Origin: Planctomycetota bacterium
Lineage (GTDB): Bacteria; Planctomycetota; Phycisphaerae; Phycisphaerales; Phycisphaeraceae
Assembly (NCBI GenBank): GCA_024276075.1
Contig: JAJRXX010000040.1
Location: 1 to 34,500 of the forward strand
Direction: 5' to 3'
DNA length: 34,500 bases
The notes beneath the pieces were generated by a model, which was not told the DNA's origin, did not search any database, and worked only from the letters and a program-made list of their open reading frames with translations. This document shows, piece after piece, positions 8,929 through 15,539 of the stretch. A program made the position numbers and the translations under genes. Each line of letters opens with the position of its first letter. The stretch's first letter is position 1.

Positions 8929-9055
8929 TAGAACCGGTTTCAAAAACCCTCTCCCCTCCAGGGGAGAGGTTGGGTGAGGGGTGAAAGCCCCGCAAATCAT
9001 GAACACACGACCCTACCCCTCCCTGACAGGGAGGGGAGTTATGAAACCGGTTCTA
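8929..9055. repeat. Repeat element A, copy 1 (palindromic, MITE-like)
   Basis: A 127-bp non-coding element with perfect 14-bp terminal inverted repeats, TAGAACCGGTTTCA at 8929-8942 and TGAAACCGGTTCTA at 9042-9055. Inside are two hairpins, CTCTCCCC-TCCA-GGGGAGAG and CCCTCC-CTGACA-GGGAGG. A second, inverted copy lies at 22118-22251. It starts 38 bp after the fliD stop and its final TA is also the first TA of element B copy 1. It has no transposase. Confidence 0.8.
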
Positions 9056-9179
9056 AAGCAACTGGCGTCAATATTTTCCATCTTGATTGGATCGTAGGTG
9101 TAACAAACATCTGTATTTCACGGCTTGCAAGCAAGCCGTGCCACCCGGTCAATGAAGATTAATGACGCCAATTGCTCTA
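9054..9179 (+). repeat. Repeat element B, copy 1
   Basis: A 126-bp element with terminal inverted repeats (TAAAGCAACTGGCGTCAAT at the left, ATTGACGCC-like ATTAATGACGCCAATTGCTC at the right) and an internal 10-bp-stem hairpin CACGGCTTGC-AA-GCAAGCCGTG at 9119-9140. An inverted copy at 11288-11413 differs at about nine positions by hand alignment. The last bases, CTA at 9177-9179, are the complement of the ilvB stop codon. TA at both ends recalls elements that insert at TA, but no transposase or clear target duplication proves this. Confidence 0.85.
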
Positions 9180-10958
9180 GTCGAAATTCCCCAAGACCAT
9201 GTCGTCGACTGTCTTACCAGCCGGAAGCATGGGGTAGACGTGCTCGTGTTTCTCGACCACCGCGTCGAGCACCGCCGGCCCATCGTACGCCAGGAAGTCT
9301 TGCATCACCTTCGGCAGATCAGCTTTCTTGGTGCAACGAAAGCCTTTGCAGTTCATCGCATCAGCCAGGGCCACAAACTTAGGATTGTGCATTTCAGTGT
9401 GGCTGTAGCGTTCCTCATAAAAAAGGTCCTGCCACTGCTTGACCATGCCCTGGAAGTCGTTGTTGAGGATGATCGTCTTAGCGGCGACACCGTACTGCGC
9501 AGCCGTGACCATCTCCATACAGGTCATACAAAACGACCCGTCGCCGTCGATGTTCACCACGGTCTTGTCGGGCCGACCGATCTTCGCGCCGATCGATGCG
9601 GGCACACCGAAGCCCATGGTGCCCAAGCCGCCTGACGTGATCAGTTGTCGTGGGTGGCGGAAGTTGTAGAACTGCGCAGCCCACATCTGGTGCTGCCCCA
9701 CGCCGGTAGCGATGATCGCGTCGCCTTGGGTCTGACGGTACAGCTCCTCAATGACCGCCTGCGGCTTCATATGAAACTCGCGTTGATCGTCTTTGTATCG
9801 GAACGGGTGCTCGGTCTTCCACCCGTTGACGCAGGCCAGCCAATCACCGCGGTCCTGTTTTTCGAGTAACGGCAGCAGCAGCTCAAGATTTTTGCGTGCG
9901 TCACCCTCGACGCCGATGGTGACGGGCACGGATTTGTTGATATTCTCTGGCGCGATGTCGAAGTGGATAATCCCGCCTCGACCTTCACGCTCAGCAGCGC
10001 GAGCGCCCGGGGCAAATTTTTCTACATTACCCGTCACACGATCGTCAAAGCGTGCACCGACAGCGATAACGCAGTCGGTATCGCGCATAGCCCAGTTGGC
10101 GTACGCCGAGCCGTGCATGCCCAACATGTGCACACTCAACGGCGATGTTTCGTCAAACGCGCCAAGCCCCTGGAGCGTCGTGGTCACGGGAATGCTGGCC
10201 CCTTCGGCACACCGACGCAAAACCTCGTGCGCCCCGGCTAGGATCACGCCCTGCCCACAGTAAAAAAGCGGACGCTGTGCCCGGTTGATCATCTCGGCAG
10301 CACGCTCGATCTCGGTGGAGGTGCCCAACTCGCGGGTGTGGTACCCGGGTAAGTGGACCTGATCGGACACCGGCTCATTGAGGACCGTGGCGGTGATGTC
10401 TTTGGGTAGGTCAACGAGCACGGGGCCGGGACGCCCTGTGGTGGCGATGTGAAACGCCTCGTTGATCCGCCTGGGGATGTCACGGACGTCCTTGATCAGC
10501 ACGTTCCACTTCGTACACGGGCGGGTGATGCCGGTGACGTCGGCTTCCTGAAAAGCATCGGTACCGATCGCTGAAGTCGCGACCTGCCCGGAAAAAACAA
10601 CGATCGGCGTGCCGTCCATCAGCGCGTCTTGCAACGCCGTGACGGTATTCGTCGCGCCCGGGCCCGAAGTCACCAGCACGACGCCAGGCTTCCCGGTAGC
10701 CCGTGCATAACCCTCAGCCATGTGACCGGCGCCTTGCTCATGACGCGTGAGCACAAACTGAAAATGCGGGCTCTTGTAGATCGCGTCAAAGACCGGCAAG
10801 ATCGCGCCTCCGGGGTATCCGAAGACGTGTTTCACCTCGTGTTCACGGATCAACTCGTGAAAAATCTGTGCCCCGGTCAACCCGACGAAACGATCGGTGA
10901 GGTGACTATCGTTGCGGAAATGGATATCACGGGTATGGAGGCTTTGCTTCTTGCGCAT
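9177..10958 (-). CDS. ilvB: Acetolactate synthase, large (catalytic) subunit
   Basis: 593 aa from the ATG at 10958. The frame is open further upstream to a GTG at 11054, but homology begins only after HLTDRFVGLTGAQIF, and an AGGA block precedes this ATG. The enzyme joins two pyruvates to acetolactate (or pyruvate and 2-ketobutyrate), the first step of valine, leucine and isoleucine synthesis, with thiamine diphosphate, Mg and FAD. Visible signs are the catalytic glutamate in TRHEQGAGHMAEGYAR (E74), the GPGATN loop, RFDDRVTG, and the cofactor motif GDGSF (472-476) to LNNDFQGMV (498-506). No regulatory ilvN or ilvC follows, unlike in many bacteria. The stop codon is formed by the end of repeat element B copy 1. 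Expression probably starts at 11217 and passes a leader peptide (11127-11216). Confidence 0.95.
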   Translation of the reverse strand: MRKKQSLHTRDIHFRNDSHLTDRFVGLTGAQIFHELIREHEVKHVFGYPGGAILPVFDAIYKSPHFQFVLTRHEQGAGHMAEGYARATGKPGVVLVTSGPGATNTVTALQDALMDGTPIVVFSGQVATSAIGTDAFQEADVTGITRPCTKWNVLIKDVRDIPRRINEAFHIATTGRPGPVLVDLPKDITATVLNEPVSDQVHLPGYHTRELGTSTEIERAAEMINRAQRPLFYCGQGVILAGAHEVLRRCAEGASIPVTTTLQGLGAFDETSPLSVHMLGMHGSAYANWAMRDTDCVIAVGARFDDRVTGNVEKFAPGARAAEREGRGGIIHFDIAPENINKSVPVTIGVEGDARKNLELLLPLLEKQDRGDWLACVNGWKTEHPFRYKDDQREFHMKPQAVIEELYRQTQGDAIIATGVGQHQMWAAQFYNFRHPRQLITSGGLGTMGFGVPASIGAKIGRPDKTVVNIDGDGSFCMTCMEMVTAAQYGVAAKTIILNNDFQGMVKQWQDLFYEERYSHTEMHNPKFVALADAMNCKGFRCTKKADLPKVMQDFLAYDGPAVLDAVVEKHEHVYPMLPAGKTVDDMVLGNFD

Positions 10959-11070
10959 CGCAGCAGGTCCTGTAAATTGATTATAGCCCGAATCAACCCA
11001 ACAAAATTTCACGCGGCACAAGCCATGAAACATGCTATCCCGCAGGGCACGCACCGAGCATCGAAAACGT

Positions 11071-11141
11071 AAAGATTAAAGATAGCGATAGTCGCTTACA
11101 ACAGGCAGCGGGTGCGGGCCATCCGCTCACCTAACAGCGAC
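11071..11141 (-). promoter_or_regulatory. Candidate attenuator of ilvB (alternative hairpins)
   Basis: On the minus strand GTCGCT (11141-11136, inside the leader peptide's Val-Ala codons) can pair with AGCGAC (11096-11091), with an inner stem AGCGG/CCGCT. The same AGCGA can instead pair with TCGCT (11088-11084), followed by ATCTTTAATCTTT. A ribosome finishing the leader would cover the first arm and favour the second, terminator-like hairpin. That hairpin has only 5 bp, so it is weak; attenuation is inference. Confidence 0.4.
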
Positions 11142-11216
11142 CGTAGCCGAATTGGCCACCGGCAACGCTAGCAGGAGGGGCAAAACAAGAAACAATATGC
11201 ACAAGGCTTGAAACAT
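11127..11216 (-). CDS. Putative ilvB leader peptide, rich in Leu/Val/Ile
   Basis: 29 codons from ATG 11216 to TGA 11127. The product begins MFQALCILFL and continues with VLPLLLALP and VANSATVAVR: eight Leu, four Val and one Ile out of 29. It lies 168 bases upstream of ilvB on the same strand. Biosynthetic ilv and leu operons of many bacteria carry such peptides, in which ribosome stalling at branched-chain codons controls termination. The predicted -10 box ends only seven bases before the ATG, so the message would be leaderless or nearly so. A hydrophobic signal-peptide-like chance frame is the main alternative. Confidence 0.5.
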   Translation of the reverse strand: MFQALCILFLVLPLLLALPVANSATVAVR

Positions 11217-11223
11217 CGATAGT

Positions 11224-11253
11224 AGTATACGATTCGCAACCACCCACAGTCAA
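11224..11253 (-). promoter_or_regulatory. Sigma-70 promoter of ilvB leader
   Basis: Minus strand TTGACT (11253-11248), an 18-base spacer, and TATACT (11229-11224). The expected start, about 11217, falls at the ATG of the leader peptide. It lies 34 bp inside element B copy 2. A second -10-like TATAAT occurs close to the ilvB start (about 10980) but without a good -35. Confidence 0.65.
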
Positions 11254-11287
11254 CGAAATGGGCGTAAAATCATTTTTTGCAATACAT

Positions 11288-11413
11288 TAGAGCAACTGGC
11301 GTCATTAATCTTCATTGACCGGGTGGCACGGCTTGCTTGCAAGCCGTGAAATACTGATGTCTGTTACACCTGCGATCCAATCAAGATAGAGAATATTAAC
11401 GCCAATTGCTCTA
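11288..11413 (-). repeat. Repeat element B, copy 2 (inverted)
   Basis: 126 bp, with TAGAGCAACTGGCGTCATT at one end and GCCAATTGCTCTA at the other, and the same CACGGCTTGC hairpin inside. It is the reverse complement of copy 1 with about nine differences. The two copies enclose ilvB, its leader and its promoter. It ends 21 bp after the stop of the anti-sigma gene. Confidence 0.85.
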
Positions 11414-11434
11414 AACATCGACCAAACAGGGCGT

Positions 11435-12307
11435 TCAGCCGGTGGTACGTATCCGTTTCGCCGCGCTATCGACCCGGTCAAATGAATTGCCTACGAGGTA
11501 GTAGATCATCCCGCCCTGTCGCCAGAAGATCAGCGGGTTGGCAGCGTCCGATCCGGCCACAGCGTAGAACCGGTCCGATGAGATGTCGGGTGAGCCGGCA
11601 AACCGACGTATCCACAGGCTCAGCGTGTCGTCTCCGGTGGGGTCGTCCTTGGCACGGTAGATCAGGTGCACCGACTTGTCGCCGGGGACGTTGCACTCCC
11701 CCACCGCTTGAAATTCATACCCAAGACTCGACAAGTCCAGCCCCATCGCCGCGGGTCCGCCCAGAAACTGCGCCAACGCTGGGGGCAATTCCTCAATGTT
11801 CTGCGGGAACAGTTCCACGCGAGCGAGCTTCTCGATCTTGCGACTGCAAATGGTGTGACGACTGACAAACCGGATGTAATTCGTATCGGAAATGGTCGAA
11901 CCCGATTTGTTGGCAACGCTCAGTACCGCTAATGCCGAGATGAAAAAGACCGCCGCCGCTATCAGCGGCACCCATCGGCCAATACGCGCCAAGACCGATC
12001 TGCCTCCACCCATGGCCTGCTGCGTTGCGTCGCTGCGGAACCGGTCGCCCTGATCCGCATCAAGCGTCACGGTCTGGGCCAACTGCTCGATCCGTTTCCG
12101 CAACGAGTCGGGTACAACGGGGGTGTCTTGATCTAAGGCACGCTTCACAGCCTGGTGCAACTGCTGCTGATGCATCACCCGCCGAGTGGTGGTCGGGTTC
12201 ATGGCCATGTGCTCGAGCACCCGCAGGTTCTGCTCGACGTCGAGCTCGCCGTCGGCAAAAGCATCCAGGTACTTGCGCACTTCGTGTTCGTTAAGTGATT
12301 CAGCCAT
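11435..12307 (-). CDS. Membrane anti-sigma factor (partner of the ECF sigma)
   Basis: 290 aa, 14 bp downstream of the ECF sigma gene, so cotranscribed. The cytoplasmic N-terminus (LNEHEVRKYLDAFADGELDVEQNLRVLEHM) is the helical start typical of anti-sigma factors (D-x-ELD and a following helix), but the HxxxCxxC zinc motif is missing. A single membrane helix is at about 110-130 (VPLIAAAVFFISALAVLSVA). The rest, about 160 residues, is outside the membrane and would sense the signal; it contains several cysteines (TIC, GEC) and an aromatic C-terminus (FWRQGGMIYYLVG). Binding to and release of the neighbouring sigma factor is inferred from family and position; the signal is unknown. Confidence 0.8.
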   Translation of the reverse strand: MAESLNEHEVRKYLDAFADGELDVEQNLRVLEHMAMNPTTTRRVMHQQQLHQAVKRALDQDTPVVPDSLRKRIEQLAQTVTLDADQGDRFRSDATQQAMGGGRSVLARIGRWVPLIAAAVFFISALAVLSVANKSGSTISDTNYIRFVSRHTICSRKIEKLARVELFPQNIEELPPALAQFLGGPAAMGLDLSSLGYEFQAVGECNVPGDKSVHLIYRAKDDPTGDDTLSLWIRRFAGSPDISSDRFYAVAGSDAANPLIFWRQGGMIYYLVGNSFDRVDSAAKRIRTTG

Positions 12308-12321
12308 CGCACAAACCCATG

Positions 12322-12870
12322 CTACTTGTCGATCGAAATACCTTTCTCCGCCGCCAACGCCGCCAACTGCTCGCTGAGGATGGCCCGGGCCCTGTACAGC
12401 CGGCTCATGACCGTGCCCAGCGCAACCTCCAAAATGTCCGCGATCTCCCGGTACTTAAGCCCCTCGATCGCCCAGAGCAAGATCACCTCGCGGTAGTGTG
12501 ACGGGAGCTGCTCGATCGCGTGTTTAAGTCTTTCATCGACCTGTTCCCAGTCCAAGCTCGACAGGTCCCAGCACGGGCTCGCCGCGTCGAGATCGTTCGC
12601 AACCGCTTCGTTCTGCAGGTCCTCGACCAGCGTCGGCTCCCGCCGTTTCTTGCCGACCCGAGTGTAAAAAGCGTTGTGCAGAATCTTGAATAGCCAAGGC
12701 TTGATCCCCCTTTCACGCAGCTCAAACGTGTTCTCCGCCTTAAACGCCCGAAGAAAGGTCTCTTGCGTCAGGTCCGCCGCTTCGTCGGGATGCCTCGATA
12801 GGTGCATCGCCATGCGATAGACCGAATCGAGCTCCGCAACTGCCATTTGGCGGAATGCCTGCGAGTCCAC
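12322..12870 (-). CDS. ECF RNA polymerase sigma factor
   Basis: 182 aa, starting with GTG behind a textbook AAGGAGGT (8 bases upstream). Region 2 spans about 10-75 (DEAADLTQETFLRAF for core binding, then KPWLFKILHNAFYTRVGKKRRE). Region 4 spans about 115-165 (IEQLPSHYREVILLWAIEGLKYREIA followed by the recognition helix GTVMSRLYRARAIL). There is no region 1 or 3, as in all extracytoplasmic-function sigma factors. It directs polymerase to a small regulon when released by its anti-sigma partner, the next gene. I found no confident ECF-type promoter upstream, so autoregulation is unproven. Confidence 0.93.
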   Translation of the reverse strand: MDSQAFRQMAVAELDSVYRMAMHLSRHPDEAADLTQETFLRAFKAENTFELRERGIKPWLFKILHNAFYTRVGKKRREPTLVEDLQNEAVANDLDAASPCWDLSSLDWEQVDERLKHAIEQLPSHYREVILLWAIEGLKYREIADILEVALGTVMSRLYRARAILSEQLAALAAEKGISIDK

Positions 12871-13041
12871 GCTGGTAGACCTCCTTCATGGCGTAATGGA
12901 CAACACTAATAGACTGCCCAACTATTCCCAAAATAGGCGGTTTGCCCCAAACATGAGGCCGATTTTAACGGATCGGCACCGCCCACAGTCATGTTATAGG
13001 ACAGCCGACATGGTAGCCAACGGTTGAGGTAAGATGCCGCC

Positions 13042-13926
13042 ATGACCGACACCAGCCCGATCATCGGCATCATAGGCGGTAGCGGCCTGGGCGACGCGCT
13101 GACGCCACAGCAGGGCGAGTCCCACGCCGGCAACACGCCCTTCGGCCCACCCAGCTCACCGATCATTCGGACGCAATGGGAAGGCGTGGAGGTGGCCATC
13201 CTCCAGCGCCACGGCCCGGGCCACGTCCTAAACCCCAGCCAAGTCCCCTACCGAGCCAATATCTTTGCACTCAAAAAATTGGGCGTGACGCACATCATCG
13301 CCAGCGGCGCCACGGGCAGCCTACGTGAGCAAATCGCTCCGGGTGATCTTGTGATCCCCGACCAGGTGATCGACAAGACCACCAAGCGGGCGGCTACGTT
13401 TTACGAACACGCTGCGGTGCACGTCGAGTTTGCTCAGCCGTTCTGCCCGGTGACACGGCGGTGGCTGATCGACGCTGCCCACACGCTTGCCGGGGTGACG
13501 GTGCACGCACAGGGCACGTACGTCTGCATGGAAGGGGCCGCGTTTTCGACACAAGCCGAGAGCCACATGCACCGCGCCTGGGGAGGCGACCTGATCGGCA
13601 TGACCGCGTGCCCCGAAGCCAAGCTCGCACGCGAAGCGGAGATCGCCTACGCACTGCTTGCACTGCCGACCGATTACGATTGCTGGCGAGAACACGACCC
13701 AAACAAGCCGCAACAGGAATTGCTCGCCGAGATCATCGCCAACCTCCAACAAGCCTCAGCCCGCAGCATCGAGTTAATCAAAGCGGCCTTGCAAGATACC
13801 ACCACGCTGCGAGAGCCCAGCCCAGCTCACAACGCGCTGAAGCTGGCGATCTGGTCCGACAAAACGAAAATCGATCCCGCCCAAGTCAAGAGGCTTGACG
13901 TGCTCTGGGGCCGGTGTTTCACCTAA
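13042..13926 (+). CDS. mtnP: S-methyl-5'-thioadenosine phosphorylase
   Basis: 294 aa. It splits methylthioadenosine with phosphate into adenine and methylthioribose-1-phosphate, the first salvage step for the by-product of polyamine synthesis. The phosphate loop is IGGSGLGDAL (11-20). The RHGPGHVLNPSQVPYRAN motif (56-73) is that of the PNP/MTAP family. CMEGAAFSTQAES (162-174) and MTACPEAKLAREAE (187-200) form the substrate pocket. The DYDCW (211-215) and the lack of the guanine-binding Glu/Asn pattern favour MTAP over purine nucleoside phosphorylase. It stands alone, divergent from the sigma gene. No other methionine-salvage gene is in the window. Confidence 0.9.
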   Translation: MTDTSPIIGIIGGSGLGDALTPQQGESHAGNTPFGPPSSPIIRTQWEGVEVAILQRHGPGHVLNPSQVPYRANIFALKKLGVTHIIASGATGSLREQIAPGDLVIPDQVIDKTTKRAATFYEHAAVHVEFAQPFCPVTRRWLIDAAHTLAGVTVHAQGTYVCMEGAAFSTQAESHMHRAWGGDLIGMTACPEAKLAREAEIAYALLALPTDYDCWREHDPNKPQQELLAEIIANLQQASARSIELIKAALQDTTTLREPSPAHNALKLAIWSDKTKIDPAQVKRLDVLWGRCFT

Positions 13927-14035
13927 AGCGGGACCGTTTCACTTCAAACGTAGCGGGTCAATACGAGCCACGACCGTGAGAAAGCGGGTAAACCGTAGCC
14001 ACAGGCGATACATGAAATCCAGAAAGGTGCACCCT

Positions 14036-14485
14036 TTAATTCTTTGAAACAGTCCTACCAAGACGGCCAGAAAGCACGGAAAGCACGTCACGTTGAAAAT
14101 CCATATCATGCCCTTTGACCCAACCGTAATCTTCCAGCCATTTGGCTTCCGTCTTGACCTCTAGCTTCGTTGGATCCGTGACAGATGGATACTTGATAGT
14201 CAGACGACCCATATAGCGAAGAGCCATAGCACCCCGAACTCCAACAATCCCGGTTATCCAAGTTGTTCGAAGATAGCCACTGTCCTTGTCAAGAATTTCA
14301 ATATCCCAGTCGCGGGCCACTGAGTCGACTGTCGTTTGCCATGCCTGATCGTAGTCACTTTTAAGGCCTTCACGGATCTCAATAGTCTTCCACCCACCTG
14401 GAGTCCGAACGAAGCTCGATGGCGCACAACCAGTGCTAATAATGCCCAGCAAAGCGATGGCGCATAGAGAAAAAACATGATTCAT
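14036..14485 (-). CDS. Predicted lipoprotein of unknown function
   Basis: 149 aa. A signal peptide (MNHVFSLCAIALLGIISTGC) ends in a lipobox with the acylated Cys at position 20, so the protein should sit in a membrane by its lipid. The mature part has a DYDQAWQTTVDSVARDWDIEI segment, then SGYLRTTWI and a beta-rich stretch LTIKYPSVTDPTKLEVKTEAKW, similar in outline to small outer-membrane-assembly lipoproteins that carry a BamC-like fold; this is only a resemblance. AGGA lies about 10 bases before the ATG. It follows the 24-codon lipoprotein gene by 49 bp on the same strand. Its base composition is more AT-rich than that of neighbouring genes, which may indicate transfer. Confidence 0.65.
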   Translation of the reverse strand: MNHVFSLCAIALLGIISTGCAPSSFVRTPGGWKTIEIREGLKSDYDQAWQTTVDSVARDWDIEILDKDSGYLRTTWITGIVGVRGAMALRYMGRLTIKYPSVTDPTKLEVKTEAKWLEDYGWVKGHDMDFQRDVLSVLSGRLGRTVSKN

Positions 14486-14534
14486 CGTAATTTATCCTGT
14501 CAAAATTGAATGGTCGCAATTTACCGAAGTTGCA

Positions 14535-14609
14535 TTACAATTTAACCGGCTCACATCCCGCCAACACGAAGAGTGATACGATCAAAAGAAGAAACGAGAA
14601 TGTTGCCAT
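14535..14609 (-). CDS. Tiny lipoprotein (24 aa), entericidin-like size
   Basis: Too short for usual gene finding. From ATG 14609 the product is MATFSFLLLIVSLFVLAGC plus EPVKL, ending at TAA 14535. It is a full signal peptide with a lipobox LAGC, leaving a mature lipopeptide of only six residues. A strong GGAGGA lies 8 bases upstream of this ATG; a second ATG at 14615 is too close to it. It is followed by the larger lipoprotein gene 49 bp downstream, so the two probably form an operon. Such minimal lipopeptides exist in other bacteria (entericidin-like, lysis-like), but I cannot assign a role. Confidence 0.55.
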   Translation of the reverse strand: MATFSFLLLIVSLFVLAGCEPVKL

Positions 14610-14633
14610 GGCCATGCTCCTCCTTTACGACAG

Positions 14634-14654
14634 AAAAAAGGCTTGCTTAAAGCC
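14634..14654 (-). terminator. Intrinsic terminator in leader of the lipoprotein operon
   Basis: Minus strand GGCTT-TAAGC-AAGCC followed by TTTTTT (14639-14634). It lies 10 bases before the GGAGGA of the small lipoprotein gene and downstream of the promoter at 14694-14722, so it would end transcription before the genes unless read through. It could also end the csrA transcript. Confidence 0.55.
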
Positions 14655-14693
14655 GACAACTCTCCGATACACCTCTTTTAATCAAGAAAAATA

Positions 14694-14722
14694 AGTATAG
14701 AACGGAGTCTATTCATCTGCAA
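14694..14722 (-). promoter_or_regulatory. Sigma-70 promoter of the lipoprotein operon
   Basis: Minus strand TTGCAG (14722-14717), 17-base spacer, TATACT (14699-14694). The expected start is about 14687, giving a leader of about 78 bases that contains the terminator at 14634-14654. Confidence 0.5.
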
Positions 14723-14808
14723 TGCGCATAAACCCGTATCTCGATCCAAACAGCCAAGTGGCTCTGAGTAGCGTTCGATCGTCGCGAGGGTTCAAGTGGG
14801 AAATAGGT

Positions 14809-15009
14809 TTACTCATCCAATGGCTGGGGGGGTGATTCCTTAGCCTTCTGTTCGGCCAGCTCCCTGCGGTTAATTGGCATTTCGCGGGGGAAATCAAAGG
14901 ACAAGCGCACCTTGTCGCCTTGGATGTCCACGACACGGATCACGCCCAACGGGTTCTTCGGATCGCCTAGGACGATCTCCTCACCGATGCGTCGAGTCAG
15001 CGCAAGCAT
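14809..15009 (-). CDS. csrA: Carbon storage regulator CsrA
   Basis: 66 aa from ATG 15009, chosen because AGGAG lies 9 bases upstream and the conserved N-terminus MLALTRRIGEEIVLG starts exactly there; the frame is open further up without homology. CsrA dimers bind GGA motifs in mRNA leaders and block or protect translation. The first strand (LTRRIGEEI) and the RNA-binding end REMPINRREL are present; the tail (KAKESPPQPLDE) is a short extension. In flagellated bacteria outside the gammaproteobacteria CsrA often controls flagellin together with FliW; fliW is not seen here, and the fliD gene is 6 kb away. Confidence 0.93.
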   Translation of the reverse strand: MLALTRRIGEEIVLGDPKNPLGVIRVVDIQGDKVRLSFDFPREMPINRRELAEQKAKESPPQPLDE

Positions 15010-15171
15010 GTAAGGCTCTCCTGTGGTGCTCGATGCCGGCTGTGTCCGATCAGCGGGCAGCGTGTCAATAACACGGGCAAAAACAGCCCCAAGCGTCGTG
15101 GCTCGCATTTACTTTTCGACCGATCGCCCTGCGGATCGGCATTAATGGCGACTCACAAGGTCCGGATATGT

Positions 15172-15453
15172 TTAGTGGACCTGCTCCACAGCGACCACCT
15201 CGGGCACTTTTTTCTGGATATTACGCTCGATACCCATGTGCAGCGTCATCGAGCTCGATGGACAGCCCACACACGCTCCATGCAGGCGTATCCTCGCGAC
15301 GCCGCTGTCGGTGACCTCGACCAGTTCGACGTCTCCGCCATCGGATTGCACCGCTGGGCGAATACGTTCGATGACCTGCTCCACTTGGTCAAAAATACTC
15401 ATCGCACCACCAGCGAGAGGTGCAGGGCCGGGTGTGACAGATTTATTTGGCAT
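15172..15453 (-). CDS. NifU-type Fe-S cluster scaffold protein
   Basis: 93 aa from ATG 15453; ATG 15402 (MSIFDQVEQV) is an equally good alternative, since the first 17 residues are an Ala/Pro-rich stretch without homology and no strong ribosome binding site decides. The body is the NifU C-terminal domain: VIERIRPAVQSDGGDVELV, then RLHGACVGCPSSSMTLHMGIE with the CxxC that binds a cluster, then VPEVVAVEQV. It assembles or carries 4Fe-4S clusters to target enzymes. It is not next to SUF genes. It is on the same strand as csrA, 162 bp upstream of it. Confidence 0.9.
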   Translation of the reverse strand: MPNKSVTPGPAPLAGGAMSIFDQVEQVIERIRPAVQSDGGDVELVEVTDSGVARIRLHGACVGCPSSSMTLHMGIERNIQKKVPEVVAVEQVH

Positions 15454-15539
15454 GGGCAAGCGTCTTCTGAGTTGATATCAGTCAATTCGTGCAAAATTTA
15501 CTATATTTGAATAATAGGCGGGTAAAAACGATTTGCCAA

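Noticed and set aside
10959-11287. T-box riboswitch ahead of ilvB
   Set aside because: No T-box sequence or specifier stem was found; the leader peptide model fits better.
11310-11345. Sigma-54-like TGGCACG ... TTGC within element B
   Set aside because: The distance between the two blocks is 2 or 6 bases instead of 4, and the bases belong to the repeated hairpin.
14506-14694. 62-codon plus-strand frame with a TTG start
   Set aside because: It lies antisense to the small lipoprotein gene, which has a strong ribosome binding site and signal peptide; the plus-strand product has no features.
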